The notes: generated by a model from the sequence alone, not told the origin. 36,876 bases of DNA from Pelagibius sp036570545 (GCA_036570545.1 DATCXZ010000102.1:1-36876), one strand, 5' to 3'; shown: positions 25,970 to 36,775, counted from the first letter of the stretch. Translations and numbers: made by a program.

Positions 25970-26605
25970 ATGATCGAAACCGCGCTCGTCGCCCTCACCA
26001 CCTTCTTCGCGACCATCGGCCCGCTCGACGTGGCGGCGCTCTTCGCCGCGCTGACGCCGCACAACACCTCGCGCGAGCGCCGCGCCATCGCGATGAAGGG
26101 CACGCTGATCGCTACCGGCATCCTGCTGTTCTTCGTCGTCTTCGGCGACTCGCTGCTGCATCTTTTCGGCATCTCGCTACCGGCCCTGCGGGCGGCCGGC
26201 GGCATCCTGCTGCTGCTAATCGCCATCGACATGGTCTTCGCGCGGCCTTCCGGCGGCGTCACCACCACCGAGGAGGAGAACCGCGAGGCCACCGCCAAGC
26301 ACGACATCTCGGTGTTTCCCTTGGCGACGCCGCTGATCGCCGGCCCGGGCACCATGGGCGCCACCATCCTGCTGGTGGCAGACGCCCAGGGCGATGCGGC
26401 CACCATCGCCCTGGTGGTCGCCTGCCTTCTCGCCATGCTGACGGCGACCTGTTTGCTCATGCTGATCGCCGCGCAGATCCAACGCCTCTTCGGCGTCACC
26501 GGCCTCCACGTGATCGCGCGTGTGTTCGGCGTGCTGCTGGCGGCGCTGGCGGTGCAGTTCATCTTCGACGGCATCGCCAGCAGCGGCCTCCTCGGCGGCT
26601 CCTGA
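25970..26605 (+). CDS. MarC-family integral membrane protein
   Basis: This 211-residue protein belongs to the MarC/UPF0056 family with about six membrane helices. The N-terminal helix reads TTFFATIGPLDVAALFAALT, and the third contains LRAAGGILLLLIAIDMVFA. The central PLATPLIAGPGTMGATILLV signature, with its repeated Gly-Pro and the usual charged loop before it, matches the family well. Despite the name, MarC has not been shown to confer multiple antibiotic resistance and its function is unresolved. The ATG at 25970 has no strong ribosome binding site; a longer in-frame start (about 25856) would add a non-membrane stretch overlapping the PAS_5 promoter region. The DUF1203 gene follows 79 bases later. 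Confidence 0.9.
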   Translation: MIETALVALTTFFATIGPLDVAALFAALTPHNTSRERRAIAMKGTLIATGILLFFVVFGDSLLHLFGISLPALRAAGGILLLLIAIDMVFARPSGGVTTTEEENREATAKHDISVFPLATPLIAGPGTMGATILLVADAQGDAATIALVVACLLAMLTATCLLMLIAAQIQRLFGVTGLHVIARVFGVLLAALAVQFIFDGIASSGLLGGS

Positions 26606-26684
26606 CTGTCGCCGCAAGAAGCGGAGTGCGGGCCGGCAACCGCCCTGCTTGGATGCCGGCGGATCAACCGACCGGAGCCCCGTC

Positions 26685-27170
26685 ATGCCCGCCCGCCCCA
26701 ACGGCTTGCACTTTGTCGCCCTCGACAGCGAAGTCGCCCGCGCCCTGCGCGGCGGCGCGCCGGATGCCAACGGCCAGGCTCCCGAGCGCCAGGTTTCGGA
26801 CGGCGACGGCAATCCCTGCCGCCACTGCCTCGACGACGTTGCCGCGGGCGTCCCCATGCTGGTGCTGGCGCACCGCCCCTTCCCGGCGCCGCAGCCCTAC
26901 GCCGAGCTCGGCCCGATCTTCCTCCACGCCGAGGTCTGCCAACGCTACGACGCGGCAGCCGGCGTGCCGGCCATGTTCCTGCGCCGCGAAGCCATTCTCC
27001 TGCGCGGCTACGGCGCCGACGACCGCATCGTCTACGGCACCGGCAAGGTGATCGCGACCGCAGAAATCGAGTCCGTGGCGCGCCACCTCTTCGAGCGCGA
27101 CGACGTCGCCTACATCCACCTCCGCTCGGCCAGCAACAACTGCTACCAGTGCCGCATCGAGCGCGGGTGA
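26685..27170 (+). CDS. DUF1203-family protein
   Basis: This 161-residue soluble protein matches the DUF1203 pattern: GNPCRHCLDDVAAGVPMLVL, then HRPFPAPQPYAELGPIFLHA and the closing HLRSASNNCYQCRIER. Paired cysteines near the start (CRHC) and end (CYQC) suggest metal binding or redox activity, but nothing about the role is established. The ATG at 26685 follows GGAG at a normal distance. It is on the same strand as marC and converges on fadE with a 17-base gap. Confidence 0.85.
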   Translation: MPARPNGLHFVALDSEVARALRGGAPDANGQAPERQVSDGDGNPCRHCLDDVAAGVPMLVLAHRPFPAPQPYAELGPIFLHAEVCQRYDAAAGVPAMFLRREAILLRGYGADDRIVYGTGKVIATAEIESVARHLFERDDVAYIHLRSASNNCYQCRIERG

Positions 27171-27187
27171 GGGGGAAGCGCCGCCGC

Positions 27188-28975
27188 CTAGAACGCCGCT
27201 TCCTTCATCGCCATCAGCGGCGCCTTGCCGGCCATGAGGGCAGAGAAGTGGCCGGAGCTGCGCGGCAGCACGCGCTGGAAGAAGAAGCGCGCCGTCGCCA
27301 GCTTCGCCTCGTGAAAGGCGGCGTTATCGCCATCCTTCTGCGCCAGGCTCGCCTCGGCCATGCGCGCCCAGAGATAGGCGAGCGCGGTGTAGGCGAAGAG
27401 GTTCAGGTAGTCGGCAGCCGCGGCGCCGGCCTCCTCCGGGTCCTTCAGACCCTGCTGCGCGATCCACAGCGTCGACTGCTGCAGGCGGCTGAGCGACTTC
27501 GCCAGCGGCGCCACGAACTCGGCCAGCTCCGGCCTGGTCATACCGGCCTCGACGTAGGCCTGCACGGGATGGAAGAAGCGGCGCAGCAGGCGGCCCATGT
27601 TCTGGCCAAGCTTGCGGCCGACGAGGTCCAAGGCCTGGATGCCGTTGGCGCCCTCGTAGATCTGCGCGATGCGCGCGTCGCGCACGAGCTGCTCCATGCC
27701 GTGCTCGCGGATGTAGCCGTGGCCGCCGTAGACCTGCATGCCGAGATTGGTGACCTCGAAGCCGGCATCGGTGAAGAAGGATTTGATGATCGGCGTCATC
27801 AGCGCGACGAGGTCGTCCGCCTCCTGGCGCTTCGCGGCGTCCGGGTGCTTCTCGGCGACGTCGACGGCGATGGCGACCCACAGCGCCAGCGCGCGGGCAC
27901 CCTCGTTCAGCGCGCGCATGGTCAGCAGGTTCCTGCGCACGTCCGGATGGACGATGATCGGGTCGGCGGGCTTGTCCGGATAGGCCGGCCCGGCCAGCGC
28001 GCGGCCCTGCAGCCTTTCCTTCGCGTAGGCCGCCGCCGACTGGTAGGCGGTCTCGGCGAGGCCGAGGCCCTGGATGCCGACGTCGAGGCGCGCCACGTTC
28101 ATCATAGTGAACATCTTCGCCATGCCGCTGTGCGGCTCGCCGACCAGAGTGCCCTCGGCCGCGTCGAAGTTCATCACGCAGGTGGACGACGCCTTGATGC
28201 CCATCTTGTGCTCGATGGACCCGCAGGCGACGCCGTTGCGCGCGCCAAGGGTGCCGTCTTCCTTCACCAGGAACTTCGGCACGATGAACAGCGAGATACC
28301 CCTGGTGCCCTCCGGCGCATCCGGCAGCTTCGCCAGCACCAGGTGGACGATGTTCTCCGAGAGGTCGTGCTCGCCGGCGGAGATGAAGATCTTGGTGCCG
28401 GTGATCTTGTAGCGTCCCTCACCGTCAGGCTCGGCGCGCGTGCGGATGAGGCCGAGGTCGGTGCCGCAGTGCGGCTCGGTGAGGCACATGGTGCCCGACC
28501 AGCGGCCGTGCGCCATGTTCGGGAGAAAGGTCCGCTTCTGCGCCTCGCTGCCGTGCATCTCCAGGGCGTTGCAGGCACCGTGGGTCAGACCGGGGTACAT
28601 GCCGAAGGAGAGGTTGGTCGAGCAGATCAGCTCGGTCATGATGAACTGCAGGGTCTTCGGCAGGCCCTGGCCGCCGTGGTCGGGCGACAGCGAGAGACCG
28701 TTCCAGCCGGCCTCGCAGAAGGCGTCGTAGAGTTCCTTGAAGCCCTTGGGCGTGCGCACCACGCCGTTCTCGAAGCTGCAGCCTTCCTCGTCGCCCGAGC
28801 GGTTCAGCGGCAGCAGCTCGTTCTCGCAGAAGCGGGCGCCCTCCTCCAGCACGGCGTCGACCAGCTCGCGGGTCGCCTCCGCGCAGCCGGGCAGCGCGGT
28901 CACCTGCTCCTCGTAGTTGAGCAGCTCGTAGAGCAGGAAGCGGATGTCGTCGAGCGGCGCGGCGTAGGTGACCAT
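27188..28975 (-). CDS. fadE: Acyl-CoA dehydrogenase
   Basis: This 595-residue flavoprotein performs the first oxidation of beta-oxidation, forming trans-2-enoyl-CoA. It has the standard N-terminal helical, central beta (SGTMCLTEPHCGTDLG, then KITGTKIFISAGEHDL) and C-terminal helical domains. The catalytic base is E441 in QIYEGANGIQALDLVGRKL. An extra C-terminal domain of about 100 residues distinguishes this longer group, which includes Bacillus FadE and the DmdC methylmercaptopropionyl-CoA dehydrogenases. DmdC remains an alternative, but the fadD-fadA-fadN neighbours favour fatty acids. It is the last gene of the operon, starting 19 bases after the fadN stop. Confidence 0.92.
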   Translation of the reverse strand: MVTYAAPLDDIRFLLYELLNYEEQVTALPGCAEATRELVDAVLEEGARFCENELLPLNRSGDEEGCSFENGVVRTPKGFKELYDAFCEAGWNGLSLSPDHGGQGLPKTLQFIMTELICSTNLSFGMYPGLTHGACNALEMHGSEAQKRTFLPNMAHGRWSGTMCLTEPHCGTDLGLIRTRAEPDGEGRYKITGTKIFISAGEHDLSENIVHLVLAKLPDAPEGTRGISLFIVPKFLVKEDGTLGARNGVACGSIEHKMGIKASSTCVMNFDAAEGTLVGEPHSGMAKMFTMMNVARLDVGIQGLGLAETAYQSAAAYAKERLQGRALAGPAYPDKPADPIIVHPDVRRNLLTMRALNEGARALALWVAIAVDVAEKHPDAAKRQEADDLVALMTPIIKSFFTDAGFEVTNLGMQVYGGHGYIREHGMEQLVRDARIAQIYEGANGIQALDLVGRKLGQNMGRLLRRFFHPVQAYVEAGMTRPELAEFVAPLAKSLSRLQQSTLWIAQQGLKDPEEAGAAAADYLNLFAYTALAYLWARMAEASLAQKDGDNAAFHEAKLATARFFFQRVLPRSSGHFSALMAGKAPLMAMKEAAF

Positions 28976-28994
28976 CTTTGCAGATCCATCGGCT

Positions 28995-31337
28995 CTAGTT
29001 TCTGAGCGGCTTGCCGGTCTCGAGCATGTGCTCGACCCGCGCCAGGGTACCCGGCGTCCTGACGAGACGCATGAAGGCGGCGCGCTCCATCTTCAGCACC
29101 GCTTCCTCGCTCATCACCTCCGTGTGATCCGCCTTGGCACCGCCGGTCAGCACCTCGGCAAGCTCGGTCGCCACCACGAGGTCGTGCTCGGTCGCCTGGC
29201 CCTTGGCATGGAGATCGCGGAGCGCATAGGCGAGCGAGGCCTTGCCGGAAGGGCCGGGTAGGAAAAGCTCGACCGGCTCGGGCGGCTTGTAGCCCTCGAC
29301 CAGCGACAGCGCGCGCTGCTTGGCATCGGCCAGCAGGCGCTCGCGGTTGAAGGTCACCTGGTCCGTCGCCCGCAGGAAGCCCAGCTCCTTCGCCTCGAAG
29401 GCCGACTTCGCCACCTTGGCCAGGCCGATGGTCTCGAAGGCCGCCGCCACCGGTGGCATCGGCCCCTTGGGACGGCGCGGATCGCGCGCATAGCGGCTCA
29501 GCAGCTCCTTGCAGCCGCCCCAGGCCGGCACCACGCCGACGCCGGCCTCGACGAGGCCGATGTAGCTCTCCGCGTGCGCCTGCACGGCATCCGACGCCAG
29601 CAGGATCTCGCAGCCGCCGCCGAGCGCAAGGCCCGAGGGCGCCGCCACCACCGGAAAGGGCGCCCGCTTCAGCGCCAGGTAGATCTTCTGCCCCTCGGCC
29701 ACGATGTCGTCGATGATCGGCCAGGCGCCGACGTTGGCGGCGAACATGGCGAGCCCGAGATTGACACCGGCCGAGAAGTGCGTGCCCTCGTTGTAGACGA
29801 CCAGCGCCTTGAACTGCTTCGGCACGATCTCCAGCGCCTTGCCGATGATCTTGAACACCTCCGGGTCCATGGTGTTCATCTTGCTGTGCACCTCGAGGCA
29901 CACCACGCCGTCGCCGATATCCCACAGCGAGGCCGAGCCGCTCTTTGCCAGCGGCGAACCTTTGAGCTTCACGTCGGCGAGCAGCAGCACACCCTCGCCG
30001 CGCTCGACCTTCGCGTAGTCGCCCTCGACGGTGAGATACTGCAGGCGGCCGTCCTTCACCCGGTAGAAGCCGCCCGCCTCGACCGCCTGCTGCAGCAGCA
30101 GCGGCACCGCGCGGCCTTCTTCCATCAGGCGCGCAGCCACGTCGTCCGCGCCGAGCTGGTCGAGCAGCTCGAAGGGGCCGAATTTCCAGTTGTAGCCGAG
30201 CCGCATCGCGCGATCGACCGAGGGGATGTCGTCGGCGATCTCCGGCACCAGCGAGGCGGCATAGGCGAGCGTCTGCGACATGACGGCCCAGGCGAAGGCG
30301 CCGCCCTTGTCGGCGTGGGCGACGAGCGCCCTGGCGCCGCCGCGCCTGGCCGCCGAGACGCTGGCGAGCGACGGCTTGTCCGCCGGCGCGTAGTCGCCGG
30401 TCGCGAGGTTCATCGCCTCCTTCACGCGGGCGCCGTCGGCTTTGTTCAGGCGGTAGAAGCCGCCCTTGCCCTTGCGGCCGGTATAGCCCTCGGCGATCAG
30501 CTTCTCCAGCAGCGGGAAGGGCCGGCGCAGGGCCTGGTAGGCGTCGTCCGGCGGCAGCGTCCGTGCCAGCGAGGCATCGACCTTCGGCATGAGGTCGAGC
30601 CCGACGAGATCGAGCAGGCCGAACACACCAGTCTTCGGAATGCCGAGCGGTCGCCCCATGACGGCGTCGGCCTCCTCCACCGTGAGGCCGCGCTCGATCG
30701 CTTCCACCACCGCGCACTGCAGCCAGAAGGTGCCGATGCGGTTGGCGACGAAGCCCGGCGTGTCGTGGCAATGAACGATGCCCTTGCCAAGGACGCGGTC
30801 GCCGAAAACGGCTATCTCCGCGACCGCCTCCGGCCGCGTCTTCTCGCCGGCGACCAGCTCCAGCAGCGCCATGTAGCGCGGCGGGTTGAAGAAGTGGGTG
30901 ATGAGGAAGTCGCGGGCGAAGCGCTCCGGCAGGCCTTCGGTCAGCAGCGTCAACGGCAGTGTCGAGGTGTTGGACGAGACGATGGAGCCGTCCTTGCGCA
31001 CGCTCTCGAGACGCTTGTAGAGGTCGCGTTTCACCTCGGGATCTTCCAGCACCGCCTCGACGATCCAGTCGCAGTCGGCGAGCTTGTCTATGTCGTCCTC
31101 CAGATTGCCCGGCGTGACCAGCCCGGCGGCGCGTTGCCACATGAAGGGCGCCGGGTCGGCCTTCAGCATCTTCGCGATGGCGCCCCTGGCGAGCGCGCTG
31201 CGGTCATCCGTGCCCTGTGGAGCGCCTTCCGGCACGATGTCGAGCAGCAGCACCGGCACGCCGGCGTTGGCGAGCTGTGCGGCAATGCCGGCGCCCATCA
31301 CGCCGGCGCCGATCACGGCAGCTTGCTTGATGGCCAT
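28995..31337 (-). CDS. fadN: Bifunctional 3-hydroxyacyl-CoA dehydrogenase/enoyl-CoA hydratase (FadN type)
   Basis: This 780-residue enzyme hydrates enoyl-CoA and oxidises the 3-hydroxyacyl-CoA. The NAD-binding motif lies at the very start (AVIGAGVMGAGIA, G10-G18), followed by NRIGTFWLQCAVVEAIERG and the dehydrogenase C-terminal domains to about residue 440. The crotonase-fold hydratase domain is C-terminal (about 470-680, with FSAGVNLGLAMFAANVG and LALGGGCEILLASDAV). This order is the reverse of E. coli FadB/FadJ and matches Bacillus FadN (YusL). The ATG at 31337 directly abuts the fadA stop (TAG-ATG), implying translational coupling. Confidence 0.92.
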   Translation of the reverse strand: MAIKQAAVIGAGVMGAGIAAQLANAGVPVLLLDIVPEGAPQGTDDRSALARGAIAKMLKADPAPFMWQRAAGLVTPGNLEDDIDKLADCDWIVEAVLEDPEVKRDLYKRLESVRKDGSIVSSNTSTLPLTLLTEGLPERFARDFLITHFFNPPRYMALLELVAGEKTRPEAVAEIAVFGDRVLGKGIVHCHDTPGFVANRIGTFWLQCAVVEAIERGLTVEEADAVMGRPLGIPKTGVFGLLDLVGLDLMPKVDASLARTLPPDDAYQALRRPFPLLEKLIAEGYTGRKGKGGFYRLNKADGARVKEAMNLATGDYAPADKPSLASVSAARRGGARALVAHADKGGAFAWAVMSQTLAYAASLVPEIADDIPSVDRAMRLGYNWKFGPFELLDQLGADDVAARLMEEGRAVPLLLQQAVEAGGFYRVKDGRLQYLTVEGDYAKVERGEGVLLLADVKLKGSPLAKSGSASLWDIGDGVVCLEVHSKMNTMDPEVFKIIGKALEIVPKQFKALVVYNEGTHFSAGVNLGLAMFAANVGAWPIIDDIVAEGQKIYLALKRAPFPVVAAPSGLALGGGCEILLASDAVQAHAESYIGLVEAGVGVVPAWGGCKELLSRYARDPRRPKGPMPPVAAAFETIGLAKVAKSAFEAKELGFLRATDQVTFNRERLLADAKQRALSLVEGYKPPEPVELFLPGPSGKASLAYALRDLHAKGQATEHDLVVATELAEVLTGGAKADHTEVMSEEAVLKMERAAFMRLVRTPGTLARVEHMLETGKPLRN

Positions 31338-32477
<1,140 letters not shown>

Positions 32478-32479
32478 CG

Positions 32480-34273
32480 TCAAAGACCTTTCGTCTCTTC
32501 GAGGCGCGGCGCGACGCCGTCCTGGGTGCGGTTGCTGTGCGCCTGTGCGGCGTGCTTGGCGCGCTCCTCGGCGATCAGCTCTTTCTTCGACAGCTTGCCG
32601 ATGAGGGTCTTCGGCAGGACATCGCGGAACTCCACCTGGCGCGGCATCTCCATCGGCGAGATCTTGTCGGCGAGGAAGGCGCGCAGCGTCTCGAGCGTGA
32701 GGCTCTCACCGTCCTTCAGGCGCACGAAGGCCTTGGGCACCTCGCCGCGGTAGTCGTCGGGAATGCCCACGACCGTCACCTCGGCGACCGCCGGGTGGCG
32801 GTGGATGGCTTCCTCGACGCGGCGCGGGTAGACCTTGTAGCCGCCGGTGACGATGACCTCCTTCAGGCGGTCGACGAGATAGAAGTAGCCGTCGGCGTCC
32901 ATGGTGCCGACGTCGCCGGTGTGCAGCCAGCCGTCGCGCAGCGCCGCCGCCGTCTCCTGCGGCTTCTGCCAGTAGCCGGCCATGACCTGAGGCCCGCGCA
33001 GGCAGATCTCGCCCTCCTCGCCGGCGGCGACGATGACGTCGCCGTCGTCGAGCGAGCGCAGAACCACCTCGGTGCCCGGCAGCGGCACGCCGATCGAGCC
33101 GGCGCGGCTGCCGCCGCCAATCGGATTGCAGGTGACCACCGGCGAGGCCTCGGAGAGGCCATAGCCTTCGAACAGCCGGCCGCCGGTCAGGGACTCGAAG
33201 CGCTCGCGCACCGCCGCCGGCAGCGAGGCGCCGCCGGAGATGCAGAACTGGATGCAGGAAAGATCGTAGCGGTCGCGCTTCGGATACTGCAGCAGCGCGT
33301 TGAACAGGGTCGGCACGCCGGGGAAGAGTGTCGGCCGTCGCCGCGCGATGGTCTTCAACAAGGTCTCTATCTCGAAGCGCGGCAGCAGGATGATCTCCGC
33401 CGCGATGCGGATCGCCAGATGCATGTTCACCGTCATGGCGAAGACGTGGAACAGCGGCAGCACCGCCAGCAGCCGGTGCTCGCCCGGCTGCACGCCGACG
33501 AACCAGCGATGCAACTGGCTGGCGTTGGCAGAGATCGAGCCGTGCGTCAGCATGGCCGCCTTCGGGACGCCGGTGGTGCCGCCGGTATACTGCAGCACCG
33601 CCACATCATCCACGCCGACCGCCGCAGGGCGGAAGTCGCCGTCGTTGTCGATCACCTCGGCAAAGCGCAGGTAGCGGTCGTCACCGGCCGGCACCCGCGC
33701 AAGGTCGCCGCGCTTGGCGATGGCGAAGAGCTGGCGCTGCGGAAAGCGCAGGATCTCGCCCATGGTGCCGACCACGACCTTCTTCAGGGCGCAGCGCCCG
33801 AGCGCCGAGACGATCTTCGGCAGCAGCAGCTTGAGGTCCAGGGTGATGGCGTACTCGGCGCCGGAATCGACGAGCAGCCGATGCACCTCCTCTTCGGCGT
33901 AGAGCGGGTTCACGTTCACCACGATGCCGCCGAGCTTCATGACCGCGAAGTAGCAGATCACATAGTAGGGCGTGTTCGGCAGAAAAAGCGCGACGCGGGT
34001 GCCCTGGACGACGCCGATGTCCTGCAGGCCCTTGGCCGTGCGCGTCACCAGGCCGCCGACTTCCGCATAGCTGTAGATGCGGCCGAGAAAGTCGAGGCAA
34101 GGCAGCGCGCTGTATTCGGCAACGGCGCGGTCGAGCGCGAGGAACAGCGGCTCGCGCTGCACCGGCTCGCTCCAGTCAAGGCCGGGCGGATAGCTGCGCA
34201 GCCAGGGATGCGGCGCCGACGCGCCGGCTGCCTCCCCAGGCAGGGCACTATTGTCGAGTGGTTCCAGACCCAT
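32480..34273 (-). CDS. fadD: Long-chain acyl-CoA synthetase
   Basis: This 597-residue ANL-superfamily ligase activates fatty acids to acyl-CoA with ATP. It shows the AMP-binding P-loop YTGGTTGVPKAAMLTHG, GYGLSEASPV, the hinge HTGDVGTMDADGYFYLVDR followed by KEVIVTGGYKVYP, and the catalytic lysine region PKTLIGKLSKKEL near the C-terminus. Length and motif order fit FadD. The ATG at 34273 is preceded by GAGGTGG; a TTG five codons earlier is possible but lacks support. It is the first gene of the fadD-fadA-fadN-fadE operon, whose promoter should lie in 34274-34458. No fatty-acid-responsive operator could be recognised there. Confidence 0.93.
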   Translation of the reverse strand: MGLEPLDNSALPGEAAGASAPHPWLRSYPPGLDWSEPVQREPLFLALDRAVAEYSALPCLDFLGRIYSYAEVGGLVTRTAKGLQDIGVVQGTRVALFLPNTPYYVICYFAVMKLGGIVVNVNPLYAEEEVHRLLVDSGAEYAITLDLKLLLPKIVSALGRCALKKVVVGTMGEILRFPQRQLFAIAKRGDLARVPAGDDRYLRFAEVIDNDGDFRPAAVGVDDVAVLQYTGGTTGVPKAAMLTHGSISANASQLHRWFVGVQPGEHRLLAVLPLFHVFAMTVNMHLAIRIAAEIILLPRFEIETLLKTIARRRPTLFPGVPTLFNALLQYPKRDRYDLSCIQFCISGGASLPAAVRERFESLTGGRLFEGYGLSEASPVVTCNPIGGGSRAGSIGVPLPGTEVVLRSLDDGDVIVAAGEEGEICLRGPQVMAGYWQKPQETAAALRDGWLHTGDVGTMDADGYFYLVDRLKEVIVTGGYKVYPRRVEEAIHRHPAVAEVTVVGIPDDYRGEVPKAFVRLKDGESLTLETLRAFLADKISPMEMPRQVEFRDVLPKTLIGKLSKKELIAEERAKHAAQAHSNRTQDGVAPRLEETKGL

Positions 34274-34458
34274 CGCGCCACCTCGCAACTTCAGGCAACG
34301 GTGCCAGTATAGCGTCCGGGTTCCCTGGTTTCGGTAAGGAAATCCCCGCCTGTGTCTTAAAAGTCGGCCGTTTTCACAGCGGTTTCAAGGGACGTGCGGC
34401 ATCTCGCCCCCAGCGGCCGCACTACCGACGCCACTCCCCAGCCCGCACCCTCGGGATT

Positions 34459-34573
34459 AACCCTACCGGATACACACATCGGCGTCGTGATCGCACCAAT
34501 GGCGTCGTGATCGCACCAATGGTGTCACCAACTCTCATCGTCACCCTCGGCCTCCGAGCCGAGGGTCCAGGGG
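34459..34573. repeat. MITE-like palindromic element, copy A3 (left part only)
   Basis: The left terminal repeat at 34459-34480 (ending CCGGATACACACATC) matches the inverted right end of copy A2 at 19 of 22 positions. Downstream the sequence aligns with the left half of copy A1, including the hairpin ACCCTCGGC / GCCGAGGGT (34543-34566). No right terminal repeat is visible, so the copy looks truncated. It lies in the 384-base gap (34274-34657) between fadD and a hypothetical gene; the rest of that gap shows only likely fadD promoter sequence. Confidence 0.68.
34481..34520. repeat. Perfect 20-base tandem duplication inside copy A3
   Basis: A 20-base unit beginning GGCGTCGTGATCGC occurs twice with no change, back to back. 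Copy A1 carries the corresponding segment only once (around 2614-2634), so the duplication arose in this copy. Confidence 0.9.
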
Positions 34574-34657
34574 CTTTGGGGGCGGGCGCGCAGCATAGCC
34601 AAGCGGCTGCGAACAGGCTAATGATGAAGATTAAGACGGCTAGATTCGAGGCTTGAC

Positions 34658-35047
34658 GTGACAGTTGTTCTGCCGGAAATCCACGATGGCGAGCTGCGGC
34701 GTATCGAGATTCCCGGCGATGGCACCCTCGCGCTCACCTTTGAAACCATCGACAAGGAACTGCGGTCTATCACGCTTGAAGGCGTCGAGGATTTCCGTTG
34801 CGACGGTCTGTTGGCAGGCAACATGATCTTCGATCTCCAGAGGATCGATGAGCCCGGTCTGGGCGATCTGGCGCGCGTTACCTGCCGCGAGAGCAGGTTT
34901 GACGACCGCCCGCCTTCGAGCGCCGAGCGAGAAACGCTGCTCCGAAAGCAGGAGTCTGTGCGGCGGGGCGACCTCGTTTTTCTCAAGCTGGAGTCATCCT
35001 ACGGCTGCGTCATGGATGCTCTCTGCCGCGGATTCCGCATCTCCTAA
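34658..35047 (+). CDS. Hypothetical protein with composition unlike its neighbours
   Basis: This 129-residue soluble protein begins TVVLPEIHDGELRRIEIPGD after its start codon and ends CVMDALCRGFRIS. It appears to mix beta strands in the first half with helices later. The GTG at 34658 is preceded by CGAGG at 8 bases. Its DNA is visibly less GC-rich than the surrounding genes and third codon positions are less uniformly G or C, which suggests acquisition by transfer; it also sits just after a truncated MITE-like element. I do not recognise the family. Small proteins of this kind in such positions are sometimes immunity proteins, but no toxin gene is adjacent, so no function is assigned. Confidence 0.68.
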   Translation: MTVVLPEIHDGELRRIEIPGDGTLALTFETIDKELRSITLEGVEDFRCDGLLAGNMIFDLQRIDEPGLGDLARVTCRESRFDDRPPSSAERETLLRKQESVRRGDLVFLKLESSYGCVMDALCRGFRIS

Positions 35048-35221
35048 CCGTAGATTGGCGGCGGCCAGGATCGACGACGGCGCCCCGTCTGGATGCGTCG
35101 CAGGGCCGCCAAGGAGTCATTAGAAAAGCTCCGGCAATTCTGCTTCAATGCGCGAAGCGGAGGGCGGGTAGCCTGCCGGTGGACGGCCGGGCCCGCTTCC
35201 CGCCGCCGAGGACCGAGGAAG

Positions 35222-36760
35222 ATGGACGTGCAGCCCCCCGCCAGCCTCACCATCCGCCTGGCGCCGACCGATAACGTGGTGGTGAGCCGCGCCGACCTTC
35301 TCGAAGGCACGGCGATTCCGGCCGAAGGCGTCGCCGCGCGCACGCGCATCCCGACCGGCCACAAGGTGGCGACCCGCGCCATTGCCGAAGGCGCGCCGGT
35401 GGTGAAGTACGACCAGGTGATCGGCTTCGCCACCCAGGCCATCGCGGCGGGCGACCACGTCCACGTGCACAACTGCGGCATGGCCGAGTTCGACCGCGAC
35501 TACGCCTTCTGCGAGGGCGCCCGGCCGACCGCCATGGTGCCGGAAGCCGAGCGCGCCACCTTCCAGGGCTACCGCCGTCCGGACGGGCGCGCCGGCACGC
35601 GCAACTACATCGGCATCCTCACCTCGGTGAACTGCTCCGCGACCGTTGCCCGCTACATCGCCGAGGCCTTCAACAAGACCGGCATCCTCGCCGACTACCC
35701 GAACATCGACGGTGTCGCCGCCTTCGTGCACGCCACCGGCTGCGGCATGGCCGACAGCGGCGACGGCTACGAGGCGCTGCAGCGCACCCTCTGGGGCTAC
35801 GCACGCCATCCGAACTTCGCCGGCATCCTCATGGTCGGGCTCGGCTGCGAAGTGAACCAGATCCCCTTCCTGCTCGACGCCTATGGCCTGGAGCGTGGCG
35901 AGCGCTTCCAGACCCTGACCATCCAGGAGGCCGGCGGCACCCGACGCACCGTGGACGCGGCCATCGAGCGCATCGAGGCGATGCTGCCGACGGCCGACGC
36001 AGCGCGGCGCGAGACCTGCCCGGCCAGCGAGCTGATGATAGCCCTGCAGTGCGGCGGCTCCGACGGCTATTCGGGCATCACCGCCAATCCTGCGCTGGGC
36101 GCCGCGGCCGACCTGCTGGTGCGCCACGGCGGCACCGCCATCTTGAGCGAGACGCCGGAGATCTACGGCGCCGAGCATCTGCTGACCCGGCGCGCCGCCA
36201 CGCGCGCCATCGGCGAGAAGCTGATCGAGCGCATCCGCTGGTGGGAGGACTACGTCAGGCGCAACGGCGGCGAGATGAACAACAATCCCTCGCCCGGCAA
36301 CAAGGCCGGCGGCCTCACCACCATCCTGGAGAAGTCGCTGGGCGCTGCCGCCAAGGGCGGCACCACCGACCTCATGGGCGTCTATAAGTATGCCGAGCCG
36401 GTGACCGCCAAGGGCTTCGTCTTCATGGACAGCCCGGGCTACGACCCCTGCTCGGTGACCGGGCAGGTCGCCTCCGGCGCCAACATCGTCTGCTTCACCA
36501 CCGGTCGCGGCTCGGTATTCGGCTTCAAGCCCTCACCGTCCATTAAGCTCGCCACCAACACCGCCATGTACAGCCGCATGGCCGAGGACATGGACATCAA
36601 CTGCGGCGGCATCGCCGACGGCGAGAAGACCGTGGTGCAGGTCGGCCAGGAGATCTTCGACAGGATCCTCGAGGTCGCCAGCGGCACGCCATCGAAGTCC
36701 GAGGCGCTCGGCTTCGGCGACGCCGAGTTCATCCCCTGGCAGATCGGAGCGGTAATGTGA
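35222..36760 (+). CDS. UxaA/GarD-family sugar-acid dehydratase (altronate dehydratase-like)
   Basis: This 512-residue protein fuses an N-terminal SAF domain (about residues 8-90, PTDNVVVSRADLLEG to GDHVHVHNCGM) to the UxaA/GarD catalytic region. Family hallmarks are GYRRPDGRAGTRNYIGILTS, the HATGCGMADSGDG loop, CGGSDGYSGITANPALG and NNNPSPGNKAGGLTTILEKS. Such enzymes dehydrate altronate, galactarate or related aldonates using a metal. The exact substrate is open because no uronate genes are in view. The ATG at 35222 is preceded by GAGGAAG. The 174-base gap upstream holds no recognisable element. It converges on the DUF853 gene. Confidence 0.88.
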   Translation: MDVQPPASLTIRLAPTDNVVVSRADLLEGTAIPAEGVAARTRIPTGHKVATRAIAEGAPVVKYDQVIGFATQAIAAGDHVHVHNCGMAEFDRDYAFCEGARPTAMVPEAERATFQGYRRPDGRAGTRNYIGILTSVNCSATVARYIAEAFNKTGILADYPNIDGVAAFVHATGCGMADSGDGYEALQRTLWGYARHPNFAGILMVGLGCEVNQIPFLLDAYGLERGERFQTLTIQEAGGTRRTVDAAIERIEAMLPTADAARRETCPASELMIALQCGGSDGYSGITANPALGAAADLLVRHGGTAILSETPEIYGAEHLLTRRAATRAIGEKLIERIRWWEDYVRRNGGEMNNNPSPGNKAGGLTTILEKSLGAAAKGGTTDLMGVYKYAEPVTAKGFVFMDSPGYDPCSVTGQVASGANIVCFTTGRGSVFGFKPSPSIKLATNTAMYSRMAEDMDINCGGIADGEKTVVQVGQEIFDRILEVASGTPSKSEALGFGDAEFIPWQIGAVM

Positions 36761-36775
36761 GCGAGGCGCCGGGCC

